Positions 9,543 through 18,511 of a stretch of 64,000 bases of DNA are shown piece after piece. Source of the stretch: Ciceribacter lividus. GTDB lineage: Bacteria > Pseudomonadota > Alphaproteobacteria > Rhizobiales > Rhizobiaceae. Within the stretch, counting starts at the first letter, position 1, and every line of letters begins with the position of its first letter. A model generated the notes under the pieces. It had not been told where the DNA came from. It saw only the letters and a program-made list of their open reading frames with translations, and searched no databases. The DNA is taken from the NCBI RefSeq assembly GCF_003337715.1, contig NZ_QPIX01000007.1:238014-302013 (forward strand), written 5' to 3'. Both the position numbers and the translations under genes were made by a program.

Positions 9543-10667
9543 ATGACGCATCGAGTTTTTCTCCGCGAGCTGAAGCTTACCGACTTCCGCAACTATGCGA
9601 GGGTGTCGCTGCCGCTCGACAGCCGCCATGTCGTCCTCACCGGTGAAAACGGGGCCGGCAAGACCAATCTCATGGAAGCGGTCTCCTTCCTCTCCCCCGG
9701 CAGGGGGCTTCGCCGCGCCGCTCTTGCAGATGTCGCACGCGTCGGCGCAGCCGGTGGGTTTGCGGTCTTCGCCGACCTCGAGGGAATGGAGGGTGACGTC
9801 GAGATCGGCACCGGCACGGATGGCGGAGACGACGCTCTGGTGCGGCGCCTCCGCATCAACGGCACAGCCGCAAAATCCGTCGATGAACTCACCGATCATC
9901 TCCGCGTGCTCTGGCTGACACCCGCGATGGACGGTCTCTTCACCGGTCCTTCGGCCGATCGGCGGCGGTTCCTCGACCGTTTGGTCCTGTCGCTTGATCC
10001 GGCGCACGGCAGACGCGCGAGCGATTTCGAGCGGGCGATGCGCGGGCGCAACCGACTCCTCGCCGAAGGGCGCTTCGACCCTGCCTGGCTCGGCGGCGTT
10101 GAAAGGCAAATGGCGTCCCTTGGGGTGGCAATGGCGCTCGCGCGCCAGGAGATGCTGGGTTTGCTCACGGCCCTCGTTGACGCCCAGGATCTGTCCTCGG
10201 CATTTCCTTCCGCCAGCCTTGCGCTCTCCGGCTTCCTGGACGATGAAATTGCCGCTCCGGCGATCGATCTCGAAGACCGCTACGCGGCAATACTGGCGGA
10301 AGGACGCTACCGTGATGCCGCCGCTGGACGAACGCTCGAAGGTCCTCACCGCAGCGATCTTCTCGTGCGTCACCGTGAGAAGAACATGGAGGCCGAGCGC
10401 TGCTCTACGGGAGAACAGAAGGCACTGCTCGTCGGCCTGGTGCTTGCCCATGCACGGCTCGTCGCCAATATGACCGGACACGCGCCGATCCTCCTTCTCG
10501 ATGAGATCGCCGCCCATCTCGACGAGGGTCGACGCGCCGCGCTGTTCGACCGTATCGATGCGCTCGGCGGTCAGGCGTTCATGACGGGAACAGACAAGTC
10601 GATGTTTTCCGCGCTCGGTGACCGAGCCCGGTTTGTCACCGTGAGCGACGGCCACCTCAACGTCTGA
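9543..10667 (+). CDS. recF: DNA replication and repair protein RecF
   Basis: 374 residues, the normal RecF length. It is an SMC/ABC-type ATPase: Walker A GENGAGKTNL (about residues 36-45), the signature region STGEQKALL and Walker B ILLLDEIAAHLD are all present. RecF with RecO and RecR loads RecA at gapped DNA; recR is also in this window. The start is the ATG at 9543, where MTHRVFLRELKLTDFRNY matches the family; longer upstream frames are spurious. Here recF is away from dnaA-dnaN. Confidence 0.95.
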   Translation: MTHRVFLRELKLTDFRNYARVSLPLDSRHVVLTGENGAGKTNLMEAVSFLSPGRGLRRAALADVARVGAAGGFAVFADLEGMEGDVEIGTGTDGGDDALVRRLRINGTAAKSVDELTDHLRVLWLTPAMDGLFTGPSADRRRFLDRLVLSLDPAHGRRASDFERAMRGRNRLLAEGRFDPAWLGGVERQMASLGVAMALARQEMLGLLTALVDAQDLSSAFPSASLALSGFLDDEIAAPAIDLEDRYAAILAEGRYRDAAAGRTLEGPHRSDLLVRHREKNMEAERCSTGEQKALLVGLVLAHARLVANMTGHAPILLLDEIAAHLDEGRRAALFDRIDALGGQAFMTGTDKSMFSALGDRARFVTVSDGHLNV

Positions 10668-10711
10668 CCGGGATACTTTCTCCGGCAGGCAAAGCGTGCC
10701 ATCATCCGCTC

Positions 10712-11476
10712 ATGGAAGCACTGACCCCCGAAGAGATATCCCGTTACAAGCGTCACATCCTGCTCTCCGAAGTGGGCGGAGTTGGACAGCAGAAGCTCAA
10801 GAGGGCACGCGTGATGGTCGTCGGTGCCGGCGGCTTGGGTTCGCCTGTTCTCCAGTACCTCGCGGCAGCCGGCGTCGGCACGCTCGGTATCGTCGATGAC
10901 GATCGCGTCTCGCTCTCCAATCTGCAACGGCAGGTGATTCACGACAGCGGCACAATCGGCGAGATGAAGACCCGAAGCGCCGCGGGGGCAATTGCCCGGC
11001 TTAACCCGCACGTCACGGTCCTTTCCTACGAGGAACGGTTTTCAGCCGACATGGCGGAGCGCCACCTTGGGCGCTTTGACCTCCTGATCGACGGCTCCGA
11101 CAATTTCGACACGCGCTATGCGGCCGCTGATGCGGCCGAGCACGCGCGCGTGCCACTGGTTACCGGGGCAGTCGGGCGCTTCGACGGATCGCTGACCGTG
11201 CTGAAGCCTTATGAAGCCGGCCCTGATGGCCTCGCCAATCCGACTTATCGCGATCTTTTCCCCTCCGCTCCGCCACCCGGGCTCGTACCCTCATGTGCAG
11301 AGGCCGGAATCATCGGCGCCCTCACCGGCGTCATCGGCACGCTCATGTCCATGGAAGCGATCAAGCTCATTACCGGCATCGGCGAGCCGCTCGTCGGCAG
11401 GCTCTTGCTGTATGATGCTCTTGCCGGACGCTTCGACACGGTTCGCTACAAGCGCCGCGCGCCATCGGGCAGTTGA
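10712..11476 (+). CDS. moeB: MoeB/ThiF-family adenylyltransferase
   Basis: 254 residues of E1-like activating enzyme. The nucleotide-binding GAGGLGSPVLQYLAAAG and the NLQRQVIH, DGSDNFDTR and SCAEAGIIGAL segments match MoeB, which adenylates the MoaD C-terminus for molybdopterin synthesis. There is no C-terminal rhodanese domain. The two CxxC pairs that bind zinc in E. coli MoeB are absent; the only cysteine is in SCAEAG. ThiF is the alternative assignment. A GNAT gene follows within 25 bases, probably in the same transcript. Confidence 0.85.
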   Translation: MEALTPEEISRYKRHILLSEVGGVGQQKLKRARVMVVGAGGLGSPVLQYLAAAGVGTLGIVDDDRVSLSNLQRQVIHDSGTIGEMKTRSAAGAIARLNPHVTVLSYEERFSADMAERHLGRFDLLIDGSDNFDTRYAAADAAEHARVPLVTGAVGRFDGSLTVLKPYEAGPDGLANPTYRDLFPSAPPPGLVPSCAEAGIIGALTGVIGTLMSMEAIKLITGIGEPLVGRLLLYDALAGRFDTVRYKRRAPSGS

Positions 11477-11498
11477 CCAAGGGGGCAAAGGGGCTGCA

Positions 11499-11978
11499 GT
11501 GGCAATCCAGATAGCGCGTATCGATGACCACTTCGAACGGTATGACGAACTGCTGCAGGTCATTCTCTCGGCCTTCGCGTACATGGAAGGCGTCGTTGAT
11601 CCACCCTCCTCCGCGGCACGGCTGACGCCTCAGGTGCTACAAGACAAAAGTGGCAGCGAAATCGCCTATGTGGCTCTCGAGGGCGATCGCATCGTCGGCT
11701 GCGTCTTCCTGCGACCGGAGCCGCCGGAAACGCTGTATGTCGGGAAGCTGGCCGTCCTGCCGGATGCGCAGGGAAAAGGTGTCGGTGGTCGGCTTTTGAT
11801 GCTTGCAGAGCAAATAGCGCGGGCGGAGGGCCTTTGCGCCTTGCGGCTGGAAGTGCGGGTTGAGCTCACCCGCAACCGGAGCTATTTTGCAGGCTACGGT
11901 TTCGTCAAGACGGCCGAGAACCGGCATCCAGGCTTCGACCGAACGACTTCGATCGAGATGCGCAAGGCGCTCTCGTGA
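11499..11978 (+). CDS. GNAT-family N-acetyltransferase
   Basis: 159 residues from a GTG at 11499, preceded by AAAGGGG. The acetyl-CoA-binding motif A is clear: VGKLAVLPDAQGKGVGGRLL, with the family QGKGVG loop. This is followed by ARAEGLCALRLEV and the FAGYGFVKTAE segment of motif B. The substrate cannot be predicted. The gene lies 22 bases after moeB and is convergent with the hydroxyacid dehydrogenase, with stop codons about 3 bases apart. Confidence 0.85.
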   Translation: MAIQIARIDDHFERYDELLQVILSAFAYMEGVVDPPSSAARLTPQVLQDKSGSEIAYVALEGDRIVGCVFLRPEPPETLYVGKLAVLPDAQGKGVGGRLLMLAEQIARAEGLCALRLEVRVELTRNRSYFAGYGFVKTAENRHPGFDRTTSIEMRKALS

Positions 11979-11981
11979 CTT

Positions 11982-12986
11982 TTACGCCCGACCGGGCAGA
12001 ACCCGGTTCGGTGGTCGGTGCCCGTCGAAGAAGGTGCGAATGTTGATGATGACCTTGTCGCCCATGTCGATGCGGCCTTCGATGGTGGCGGAGCCCGTAT
12101 GGGGGAGAAGCACGACCTTGCCCTCGGCTGCAAGCTTCACCAGCTTCGGATTGATCGCTGGTTCATTTTCAAAGACGTCGAGGCCCGCGCCGGCGATCTT
12201 GCCCTCGCGCAAGCACTGGATCAAGGCGGATTCGTCGATAATGTCGCCGCGAGCGGTGTTGACGATGTAGCTGGTCGGCTGCATCAGCGCGAGCCGACGT
12301 GCCGACAGAAGATGGAAGGTGGCAGGCGTAGACGGGCAGTTGACCGAGACGATGTCCACACGAGCGAGCATCTGGTCGAGACTGTCCCAGTAGGTTGCCT
12401 CGAGCGCTTCCTCGGTTGCCGGATTGACCCTCTTCCGATTGTGGTAGTGGATCGAGAGGCCGAACGCCTTGGCGCGGCGGGCAACGGCGGTACCGATGCG
12501 CCCCATACCGATGATCCCGATCCGCTTGCCCCATATCCGGCGTCCGAGCATCCAGGTCGGCGACCATCCCGCCCAGTCACCAGGATTTTCGATCAGGATT
12601 CGTGCGCCTTCGACGAGCCTGCGCGGCACGGCCAGAATAAGGGCCATGGTCATGTCGGCAGTGTCTTCTGTCAGCACGTTCGGCGTGTTGGTGACCGTGA
12701 TACCCTTGCGGGCCGCAGCGTCGACGTCAATATGGTCGAAGCCGTTCGAGAAGCTGGCGATCAGCTTCATCTGAGGACCGGCCTGCTCGATCAGTGCCGC
12801 GTCTATCCTGTCGGTGACCGTCGGCACGAGAACATCGGCCGTCTGCATCGCAACCACCAGCTCCGGCTGCGTGCGGGGTCTGTCATCTATGTTGAGCTCG
12901 GCATCGAAGAGTTCGCGCATGCGGGTTTCCACGGCGTCCGGCAGTTTCCGGGTTATGTAAACCTTCGGTCTTTTCTTGTTCGTCAT
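11982..12986 (-). CDS. D-isomer-specific 2-hydroxyacid dehydrogenase (glyoxylate/hydroxypyruvate reductase-like)
   Basis: 334 residues. The family's NAD(P) fold shows GIIGMGRIGTAVARRAKAFG with HNRKR after the second strand, favouring NADPH. The catalytic residues are visible as Arg in NTARGDIIDE, Glu in FENEP and His in LLPHTGSAT. The closest relatives I recall are rhizobial glyoxylate reductases (GyaR-like). The start is the ATG at 12986. The exact 2-keto acid is not determined by sequence. Confidence 0.88.
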   Translation of the reverse strand: MTNKKRPKVYITRKLPDAVETRMRELFDAELNIDDRPRTQPELVVAMQTADVLVPTVTDRIDAALIEQAGPQMKLIASFSNGFDHIDVDAAARKGITVTNTPNVLTEDTADMTMALILAVPRRLVEGARILIENPGDWAGWSPTWMLGRRIWGKRIGIIGMGRIGTAVARRAKAFGLSIHYHNRKRVNPATEEALEATYWDSLDQMLARVDIVSVNCPSTPATFHLLSARRLALMQPTSYIVNTARGDIIDESALIQCLREGKIAGAGLDVFENEPAINPKLVKLAAEGKVVLLPHTGSATIEGRIDMGDKVIINIRTFFDGHRPPNRVLPGRA

Positions 12987-13182
12987 GGGAACGTTCGATA
13001 CCTTGTTCAGAGGTCATTAACCAAGTGCGATGATAATCCCACCACTCAGGGCAATTTCTACCAAACCCGCCAGCGAAGACAAACAAAACTCGCAACGGCG
13101 GACTTGGGTTTTCGTCGCAGAGCCGCCATGGCGGCGCGAGCCCACCGGAGAGATCCCGACCTCGTTGGATGATGGAACGACC

Positions 13183-13716
13183 ATGCGTGAACTTGTGCTT
13201 CGAATCGGTCTTGTTGCAAGTCTGGTCTTCGCAGCGACCGTCGCAGCTCCTGCAGCCGCCGGAGCCCAGGTGTCGAAAGGCCTGAGCGGCCTGCCCCTTC
13301 CACGTTTCGTCAGCCTCAAGGCCAAGCGCGTCAACATGCGCATCGGACCGAGCACCGACTATGCAGTCTCTTGGCTTTATCTCAAGTCCGGGCTGCCCGT
13401 CGAAATTATCCAGGAATACGACAACTGGCGACGCATCCGTGACGCTGACGGGACCGAGGGCTGGGTGAACCAGTCGTTGCTTTCGGGTGAACGAACGGCA
13501 ATCGCCGCACCGTGGATGCGTGGCGACAATGTCTATGTAAACCTGCGGCGCGATTCGCTGCCGACCGCGGCCGTCGTGGCCAAACTGGAACCAGGCGTCG
13601 TCCTAACGCTGGACGAATGCAACGGAAACTGGTGCCATGCCGAGGCAAACGGCGTCGAAGGCTGGGTCTCGCAAGCGGAGATCTGGGGCGCCTATCCCGG
13701 CGAAGCCTTCAAATAA
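13183..13716 (+). CDS. Exported protein with two bacterial SH3 domains
   Basis: 177 residues from the ATG at 13183 (MRELVLRIGLVASL). The signal peptide is hydrophobic with cleavage near AAGA-QV. Two SH3-like repeats follow: one begins VSLKAKRVNMRIGPSTDY and ends GTEGWVNQS, the other begins GDNVYVNLRRDS and ends GVEGWVSQA. Such domains usually bind peptidoglycan or mediate envelope contacts. An in-frame ATG at 13030 would add 51 residues without a signal peptide, so I reject it. The 3' end overlaps the convergent adenosine kinase gene by 8 bases. Confidence 0.85.
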   Translation: MRELVLRIGLVASLVFAATVAAPAAAGAQVSKGLSGLPLPRFVSLKAKRVNMRIGPSTDYAVSWLYLKSGLPVEIIQEYDNWRRIRDADGTEGWVNQSLLSGERTAIAAPWMRGDNVYVNLRRDSLPTAAVVAKLEPGVVLTLDECNGNWCHAEANGVEGWVSQAEIWGAYPGEAFK

Positions 13717-14701
13717 GCCCGAGTTCCCGGCCGGCCTGCTCCAGCGAGATCAGCGGGCGCGGGCCGATCTGCTGGATGACGACACCGGCGGCAAAGCAAC
13801 CGAGACGTCCGCAGTCATAAAGCGAGCGCCCCTGCGTATAGCCGTAGAGGAAACCGGCTGCGAAGAGATCGCCCGCGCCAGTGGTGTCGACAAGCTCATC
13901 GATATGCATTGCATCGGCCCGGATACGTTCTGCCCCCTTCACGATCACGGCACCCTTCTCACTCATGGTAACGGCCGCCAGCTTGCAGTCCCGGGCCAGT
14001 CGCTCCAGTGCAAGGTCGAAGTCGTCCGTTTCGTAGAGCGCAAGCACCTCCTGCGTGTTCGAAAAGACGATATCGACCGTTCCTGAGCGCATGAGATCGA
14101 GAAATTCCGCGCGGTACCGATCAACGCAAAAGCTGTCGGAGAGCGTCATCGACATCTCGCGCCCATTTTCATGAGCGATGCGCGCGCAATCGAGGATGGC
14201 CTGCTTCGCACGCGGCGGATCCCAAAGATATCCTTCGAAATAAGTGACCTTCGATGACGCGACGACCTCGGCCTCGACATCCTCGGGCCCGAACTCGACG
14301 CAGGCGCCGAGATGGGTGTTCATCGAGCGCTCTCCGTCACTCGTCACGAAGATCATGCTGCGCGCGGTGGGGGGATTGTTGCCCTTCGGCCGGGTCTCAT
14401 AGTGGACGCCCTGGGCGCGGATGTCGTGGATGAAGATCTTGCCAAGCTGGTCGTCGGCCACCTTGCCGAAATAGGCAGCCTTACCGCCGAGATTTGCAAT
14501 GCCGGCGGCGGTATTGCCCGCGCTGCCACCCGAGGCCTCTACCGCCGGCCCCATCAGAGCGTAGAGCCTCTCCGCCCGCTCCGCATCGATCAGGTTCATG
14601 GCTCCCTTGGTGATCTCGTTTTCCGTCAGGAACCTGTCGTCACATCTGGAAATGATGTCGACAATGGCGTTGCCCACCGTGAGCACATCGAACTTGACCA
14701 T
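13709..14701 (-). CDS. Adenosine kinase (PfkB family)
   Basis: 330 residues. PfkB signatures are present: GNAIVDII at the N-terminus, GGSAGNTAAGIANLGG (ribose/nucleoside binding), and DTTGAGDLFAAGFLYG with the catalytic Asp in the anion-hole motif near residue 280. Family members in rhizobia are annotated as adenosine kinases, phosphorylating adenosine to AMP. The ATG at 14701 (MVKFDVLTVGNA) is chosen over a longer frame because homology starts there. Other ribokinase-like sugar kinases are the alternative. Confidence 0.85.
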   Translation of the reverse strand: MVKFDVLTVGNAIVDIISRCDDRFLTENEITKGAMNLIDAERAERLYALMGPAVEASGGSAGNTAAGIANLGGKAAYFGKVADDQLGKIFIHDIRAQGVHYETRPKGNNPPTARSMIFVTSDGERSMNTHLGACVEFGPEDVEAEVVASSKVTYFEGYLWDPPRAKQAILDCARIAHENGREMSMTLSDSFCVDRYRAEFLDLMRSGTVDIVFSNTQEVLALYETDDFDLALERLARDCKLAAVTMSEKGAVIVKGAERIRADAMHIDELVDTTGAGDLFAAGFLYGYTQGRSLYDCGRLGCFAAGVVIQQIGPRPLISLEQAGRELGLI

Positions 14702-15082
14702 GAAATGCGGATCCCCTCTGAGACATGTTCGTCGGAGGTCATAGCGTTTTTTCCGCGGTTGGGAAGGCCAAACGCCAGCCTGCGACGATTTCACGACGTC
14801 ACACGGCCGTTACATGGGGCGGCTAGAACTCCTTACGCGCCGAGATGCGATTCCCCGTCTCCCGGCATGCCACCGAACGGAGCGATCATCTCCGGACACC
14901 GGATTGCCGCTAGCCACGGATGTACTGGCGGCGTCGCAATCCGGCAGCTGGTGCGGCATTGCCACAAGGCTTATAGATTAGCGTCGGGAAACGTACACCC
15001 TCCGGACTTACGGCTGGTCGTCGCGGAACTGCAACGTTAGAGTGGCGCGTCTTCCACCTCCCCTCCGAGAACATCTCCCCGA
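14702..15082. other. Intergenic region between adenosine kinase and AEC transporter genes
   Basis: No credible gene in these 381 bases. The notable element is CCGGATTGC at 14899-14907 and its perfect inverse GCAATCCGG at 14936-14944, with a partly self-complementary spacer. No T-run follows on either strand, so it is not an ordinary terminator. Promoters for both flanking genes must lie here but I could not place them. Confidence 0.5.
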
Positions 15083-16027
15083 ATGCCCGAGATTACCCTT
15101 AACGTTCTGCCGATCTTCATACTCATTCTGATCGGGTGGGCCCTGGTCAGAACGGGGCTGCTCAAAGACGAACTCGGAGATTCGCTCGGAGAGTTCGTCT
15201 TCAAGGTCGCGGTCCCGGTTCTACTCTTTCGAACGATCGCCGAGGCCGACTTTCACGGCGCCTCTCCTTTCCGACTCTGGATTGCCTATTTTGCCGGCGT
15301 CGGGGTGACCTGGACCGTTGGTCATCTGATCGCAACGCGCATCTTTGAGCGCGATGCGCGTGTCGGCGTGCTCGCCGGGGTTTCCTCAGCCTTTGCAAAC
15401 AACGTCTTCATCGGACTGCCACTCGTCAGCCGCATCGTCGGCAGCGATGGCATCGTCGCGCTTTCCATTCTGCTCGCGGTCCATCTGCCACTCATGATGA
15501 TCATCGGCACGGTTCTCATGGAACAGGCCGAACGAAAGATCAGCGGCGGCAGTTCACGTGGACTGCTCGCCATCTTCACGCAGATTGGCGGCAATCTTGC
15601 CCGCAACCCACTGGTCATCGGACTTGCGGCCGGCGTCGTGGCTCACGTCTCCGGCCTGCCGATCCCCGGCGTCCTGGACAGCGTGGTCAACCAGATCGCT
15701 GCGATGGCCGCGCCGACGGCACTGCTTTCCCTCGGCATGGCCCTCAACAAGTACGGTATCTCCGGGAACTTCCGCATCGCCGGCGCCACTTCGGCGTTGA
15801 AGCTGCTGTTGATGCCCGCCTGCGTTTGGGGGGCTTGCCGCTTGGTTGGCCTCGGTCACGAGTGGACGATGGCGATGGTGCTGACGTCCTCGGTGCCGAC
15901 CGGCATCAATGCATGGCTGATCGCTAACCGTTTTGGCGTCGGGCATGGCCTCGCCGCCTCGACGATCACCCTGACAACGGCGGCCGGCGTAGCAACCGTC
16001 AGCTTGTGGGCCTGGCTATTGAGCTGA
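15083..16027 (+). CDS. AEC (auxin efflux carrier) family transporter
   Basis: 314 residues with about ten hydrophobic helices in the 5+5 pattern of the AEC/BART family. The N-terminus PIFILILIGWALVRTGLL and the SAFANNVFIGLPL segment (helix break with Asn) are typical, and the VLTSSVPTGINAWLIANRFG repeat mirrors it in the second half. AEC members in bacteria export or import small carboxylates such as malate or malonate. The substrate here is unknown. It is an inner-membrane protein, apparently transcribed alone. Confidence 0.87.
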   Translation: MPEITLNVLPIFILILIGWALVRTGLLKDELGDSLGEFVFKVAVPVLLFRTIAEADFHGASPFRLWIAYFAGVGVTWTVGHLIATRIFERDARVGVLAGVSSAFANNVFIGLPLVSRIVGSDGIVALSILLAVHLPLMMIIGTVLMEQAERKISGGSSRGLLAIFTQIGGNLARNPLVIGLAAGVVAHVSGLPIPGVLDSVVNQIAAMAAPTALLSLGMALNKYGISGNFRIAGATSALKLLLMPACVWGACRLVGLGHEWTMAMVLTSSVPTGINAWLIANRFGVGHGLAASTITLTTAAGVATVSLWAWLLS

Positions 16028-16074
16028 GCGGTCGCGTCAGGCGAGTGGGCGAAAATAGCTGGGTTACAAACGAA

Positions 16075-16099
16075 GATGCCCGGCACAGGGCCGGGCATC
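16075..16099. terminator. Bidirectional terminator between AEC gene and cycM
   Basis: GATGCCCGG at 16075-16083 pairs perfectly with CCGGGCATC at 16091-16099 around a seven-base loop. It lies between two convergent genes and so can serve both. Confidence 0.75.
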
Positions 16100-16125
16100 A
16101 TTTCCGAGATCGCTCGAGAAGCCGA

Positions 16126-16686
16126 TCAGTTCGTCGGCGTCGGAAGCGGAGCCGGCGCGTCGGACAGGGAGCGCAGATAGGCTATGAGATCCGCGCGTTC
16201 CTTTTCGTTCTTCAGGCCGGCGAAACCCATGGCCGTGCCGGCGACAAGCTTTTTCGGCGCGGTGATGAAGTGATTCAGGTTGTCATAGGTCCAGGTGGTC
16301 GAGCCGCCCTGCGAAAAATCCTTCATCGCAGCCGAGTAACCGAAGCCCTCGTGCGAAGCGACCGGGCGGTCGACCACGCCGTAGAGGTTCGGACCGACCT
16401 TGTTCGGTCCGCCCTTGGAACCGTCATGACAGCTTGTGCACTTCTTGAAGACCTTTTCGCCAGCGGCGGCGTCGGCGGTTGCCAGCAGGGTCGCGATCGG
16501 GGTTTCCGCAGCGGCTGCGGCCTCGGCACCAGCTTCAGGCTGCGCGGCACCTTCAGCGACGATGGCGTAACCTTCCTTTTCCGGCTTCTCCGAGCGGAAG
16601 ATGCCTTCAGAGGCGATGGACACCGTCAACAGAACGAAGACGGTCCCAAGCAGAGCTCCAACGCCCATGTTCACATATGAATTCAT
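16126..16686 (-). CDS. cycM: Membrane-anchored cytochrome c (CycM type)
   Basis: 186 residues. One N-terminal helix (about 5-27) anchors the protein; an Ala/Glu-rich linker follows. The haem domain has CTSCH (haem c attachment CxxCH), [12 protein letters not shown], and a distal axial methionine in [22 protein letters not shown]. This matches CycM of rhizobia, which carries electrons from the bc1 complex to the aa3 oxidase. The ATG at 16686 is chosen; a longer upstream frame is not supported. It is divergent from kdsB. Confidence 0.92.
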   Translation of the reverse strand: MNSYVNMGVGALLGTVFVLLTVSIASEGIFRSEKPEKEGYAIVAEGAAQPEAGAEAAAAAETPIATLLATADAAAGEKVFKKCTSCHDGSKGGPNKVGPNLYGVVDRPVASHEGFGYSAAMKDFSQGGSTTWTYDNLNHFITAPKKLVAGTAMGFAGLKNEKERADLIAYLRSLSDAPAPLPTPTN

Positions 16687-16838
16687 CTGCAAACGCTCCC
16701 CATGCAGCCGGCGGTCACGAACCGGACGATCTTGAAATCGGGCGGAACCTATGTCTTTTGCTTGACAGTTGCAACACGATTGTGGTCCCGGAATTGGGAC
16801 TTTTTGACACTTTTCCTGCGGGATTAGAAGGGCCGGCA

Positions 16839-17597
16839 ATGAACAAACCCGTTTTCGAGAAGACACTGGTATTGATACCGGCCCGCATGGCATCGACCCG
16901 TCTGCCCGGCAAGCCGCTCGCTGACATCTGTGGCCAGCCGATGATTGTACAGGTCGCGCGTCGCGCTCTCGAAGCCAATGTCGGGCGGATCATCGTGGCG
17001 GTCGACGATCCCCGCACCTTCGAGGCGGTCGAAAAGGCCGGCTTCGAGGTCGTCATGACCCGCGCGGATCACCCCTCGGGCTCGGACCGCATCTATGAGG
17101 CGCTGACCAAGGCCGATCCGGACGGCCAGATCGATACCGTCATCAACGTACAGGGCGACCTGCCGACGATCGAGCCCGAGACAATCCGTGCAGCCCTCCG
17201 GCCACTCGAGGATGAGCGGACTGACATCGCGACCTTGACCGTCGAGATTACCGACGAGGAAGAAAAGACCAATCCGAATGTCGTCAAAGTCGTGGGCTCG
17301 CCGCTTTCGGAAGGCCGCCTTCGGGCGCTCTATTTCACCCGTGCGACCGCTCCCCATGGCGCCGGACCACTCTATCATCATATCGGTCTTTACGCGTACC
17401 GCCGTGCAGCACTCGAGAAATTCGTTTCGCTGCCACCCTCACCGCTCGAAAAACGCGAGTCACTCGAACAGTTGCGGGCGCTTGAAGCGGATATGCGGAT
17501 CGATGTGGAGATCGTCAATTCGATCCCGCTCGGCGTCGACACCCCTGCGGATCTCGACAAGGCTCGACAGATTCTCGCTGCCAAAGACAACCAGTAA
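16839..17597 (+). CDS. kdsB: 3-deoxy-manno-octulosonate cytidylyltransferase
   Basis: 252 residues. The nucleotide-binding N-terminus [20 protein letters not shown] is diagnostic of CMP-KDO synthetase, as are HPSGSDRI and [13 protein letters not shown]. The enzyme activates KDO with CTP before transfer to lipid A. The start is the ATG at 16839. pheA begins 10 bases after the stop, so the two are almost certainly one transcript although their pathways differ; this pairing is the one I recall from rhizobia. Confidence 0.95.
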   Translation: MNKPVFEKTLVLIPARMASTRLPGKPLADICGQPMIVQVARRALEANVGRIIVAVDDPRTFEAVEKAGFEVVMTRADHPSGSDRIYEALTKADPDGQIDTVINVQGDLPTIEPETIRAALRPLEDERTDIATLTVEITDEEEKTNPNVVKVVGSPLSEGRLRALYFTRATAPHGAGPLYHHIGLYAYRRAALEKFVSLPPSPLEKRESLEQLRALEADMRIDVEIVNSIPLGVDTPADLDKARQILAAKDNQ

Positions 17598-17607
17598 CGG
17601 ACTCGCC

Positions 17608-18462
17608 ATGACGAACAAGACCAACAAGATCGCATTTCAGGGCGATTTCGGCGCAAATTCCGACATGGCATGCCGCGACATGTTCCCGGACATGTCGCCA
17701 CTTCCCTGCCCAACGTTCGAGGATGCCTTCGTGGCCGTCGAGAACGGCGACGCGGACCTCGCCATGATCCCGATCGAAAACACCATCGCCGGGCGGGTGG
17801 CCGATATCCATCACCTGTTGCCGGAGTCCCGCCTGCACATCGTCGGCGAGTACTTCATGCCCATCCGATTCCAGCTGATGGTGCTTCCCGGCGTTGCGAA
17901 GGACGAAATCCGCACGGTGCACAGCCATATCCACGCGCTCGGACAATGCCGCAAGATCATCCGCAACAATGGCTGGAAGCCGGTCGTCGCCGGCGACACC
18001 GCCGGCGCGGCAAAGTTGGTCGCCGAAACCGGCGAGCGATCCATGGCAGCCCTTGCACCGCGACTTGCCGCCGATCTCTATGGTCTCGAAATCATTGCCG
18101 AGAATGTCGAGGATACCGAGAACAACGTCACCCGTTTCGTCGTCCTGTCGCGCGACGAGACCATTGCCAAGCGTTCTTCGCCTGGCGAACTCATCGTCAC
18201 CACCTTCATCTTCAACGTCCGCAACATTCCCGCCGCGCTCTACAAGGCACTCGGCGGTTTTGCGACGAACGGCATCAACATGACGAAGCTGGAAAGTTAT
18301 CAGATCGGGGGCAAGTTCGTGGCAACCCAGTTCTATGCGGATATCGAAGGCCACCCGGATGACACGCCGGTCATGCAGGCCCTGGAAGAACTGCGCTTCT
18401 TCTCGGAAAAAGTCCGCATTCTCGGCGTCTACAAGGGCCACCCGATGCGGGGCAAGCTCTAG
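17608..18462 (+). CDS. pheA: Prephenate dehydratase
   Basis: 284 residues with no chorismate mutase domain. The dehydratase domain (about 1-185) includes IPIENTIAGRV and the catalytic Thr-Arg-Phe in NNVTRFVVLSRD. The C-terminal ACT domain (about 195-280) contains IPAALYKALGGFATNGINM and then KLESYQ, where feedback-sensitive enzymes usually show GALV and ESRP; phenylalanine control may therefore differ. The enzyme converts prephenate to phenylpyruvate. It follows kdsB closely. Confidence 0.95.
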   Translation: MTNKTNKIAFQGDFGANSDMACRDMFPDMSPLPCPTFEDAFVAVENGDADLAMIPIENTIAGRVADIHHLLPESRLHIVGEYFMPIRFQLMVLPGVAKDEIRTVHSHIHALGQCRKIIRNNGWKPVVAGDTAGAAKLVAETGERSMAALAPRLAADLYGLEIIAENVEDTENNVTRFVVLSRDETIAKRSSPGELIVTTFIFNVRNIPAALYKALGGFATNGINMTKLESYQIGGKFVATQFYADIEGHPDDTPVMQALEELRFFSEKVRILGVYKGHPMRGKL

Positions 18463-18511
18463 GTCCGCTCGCCCCTGGACCGCACGATTTTCGCAATTTC
18501 CGGGGGACGCC

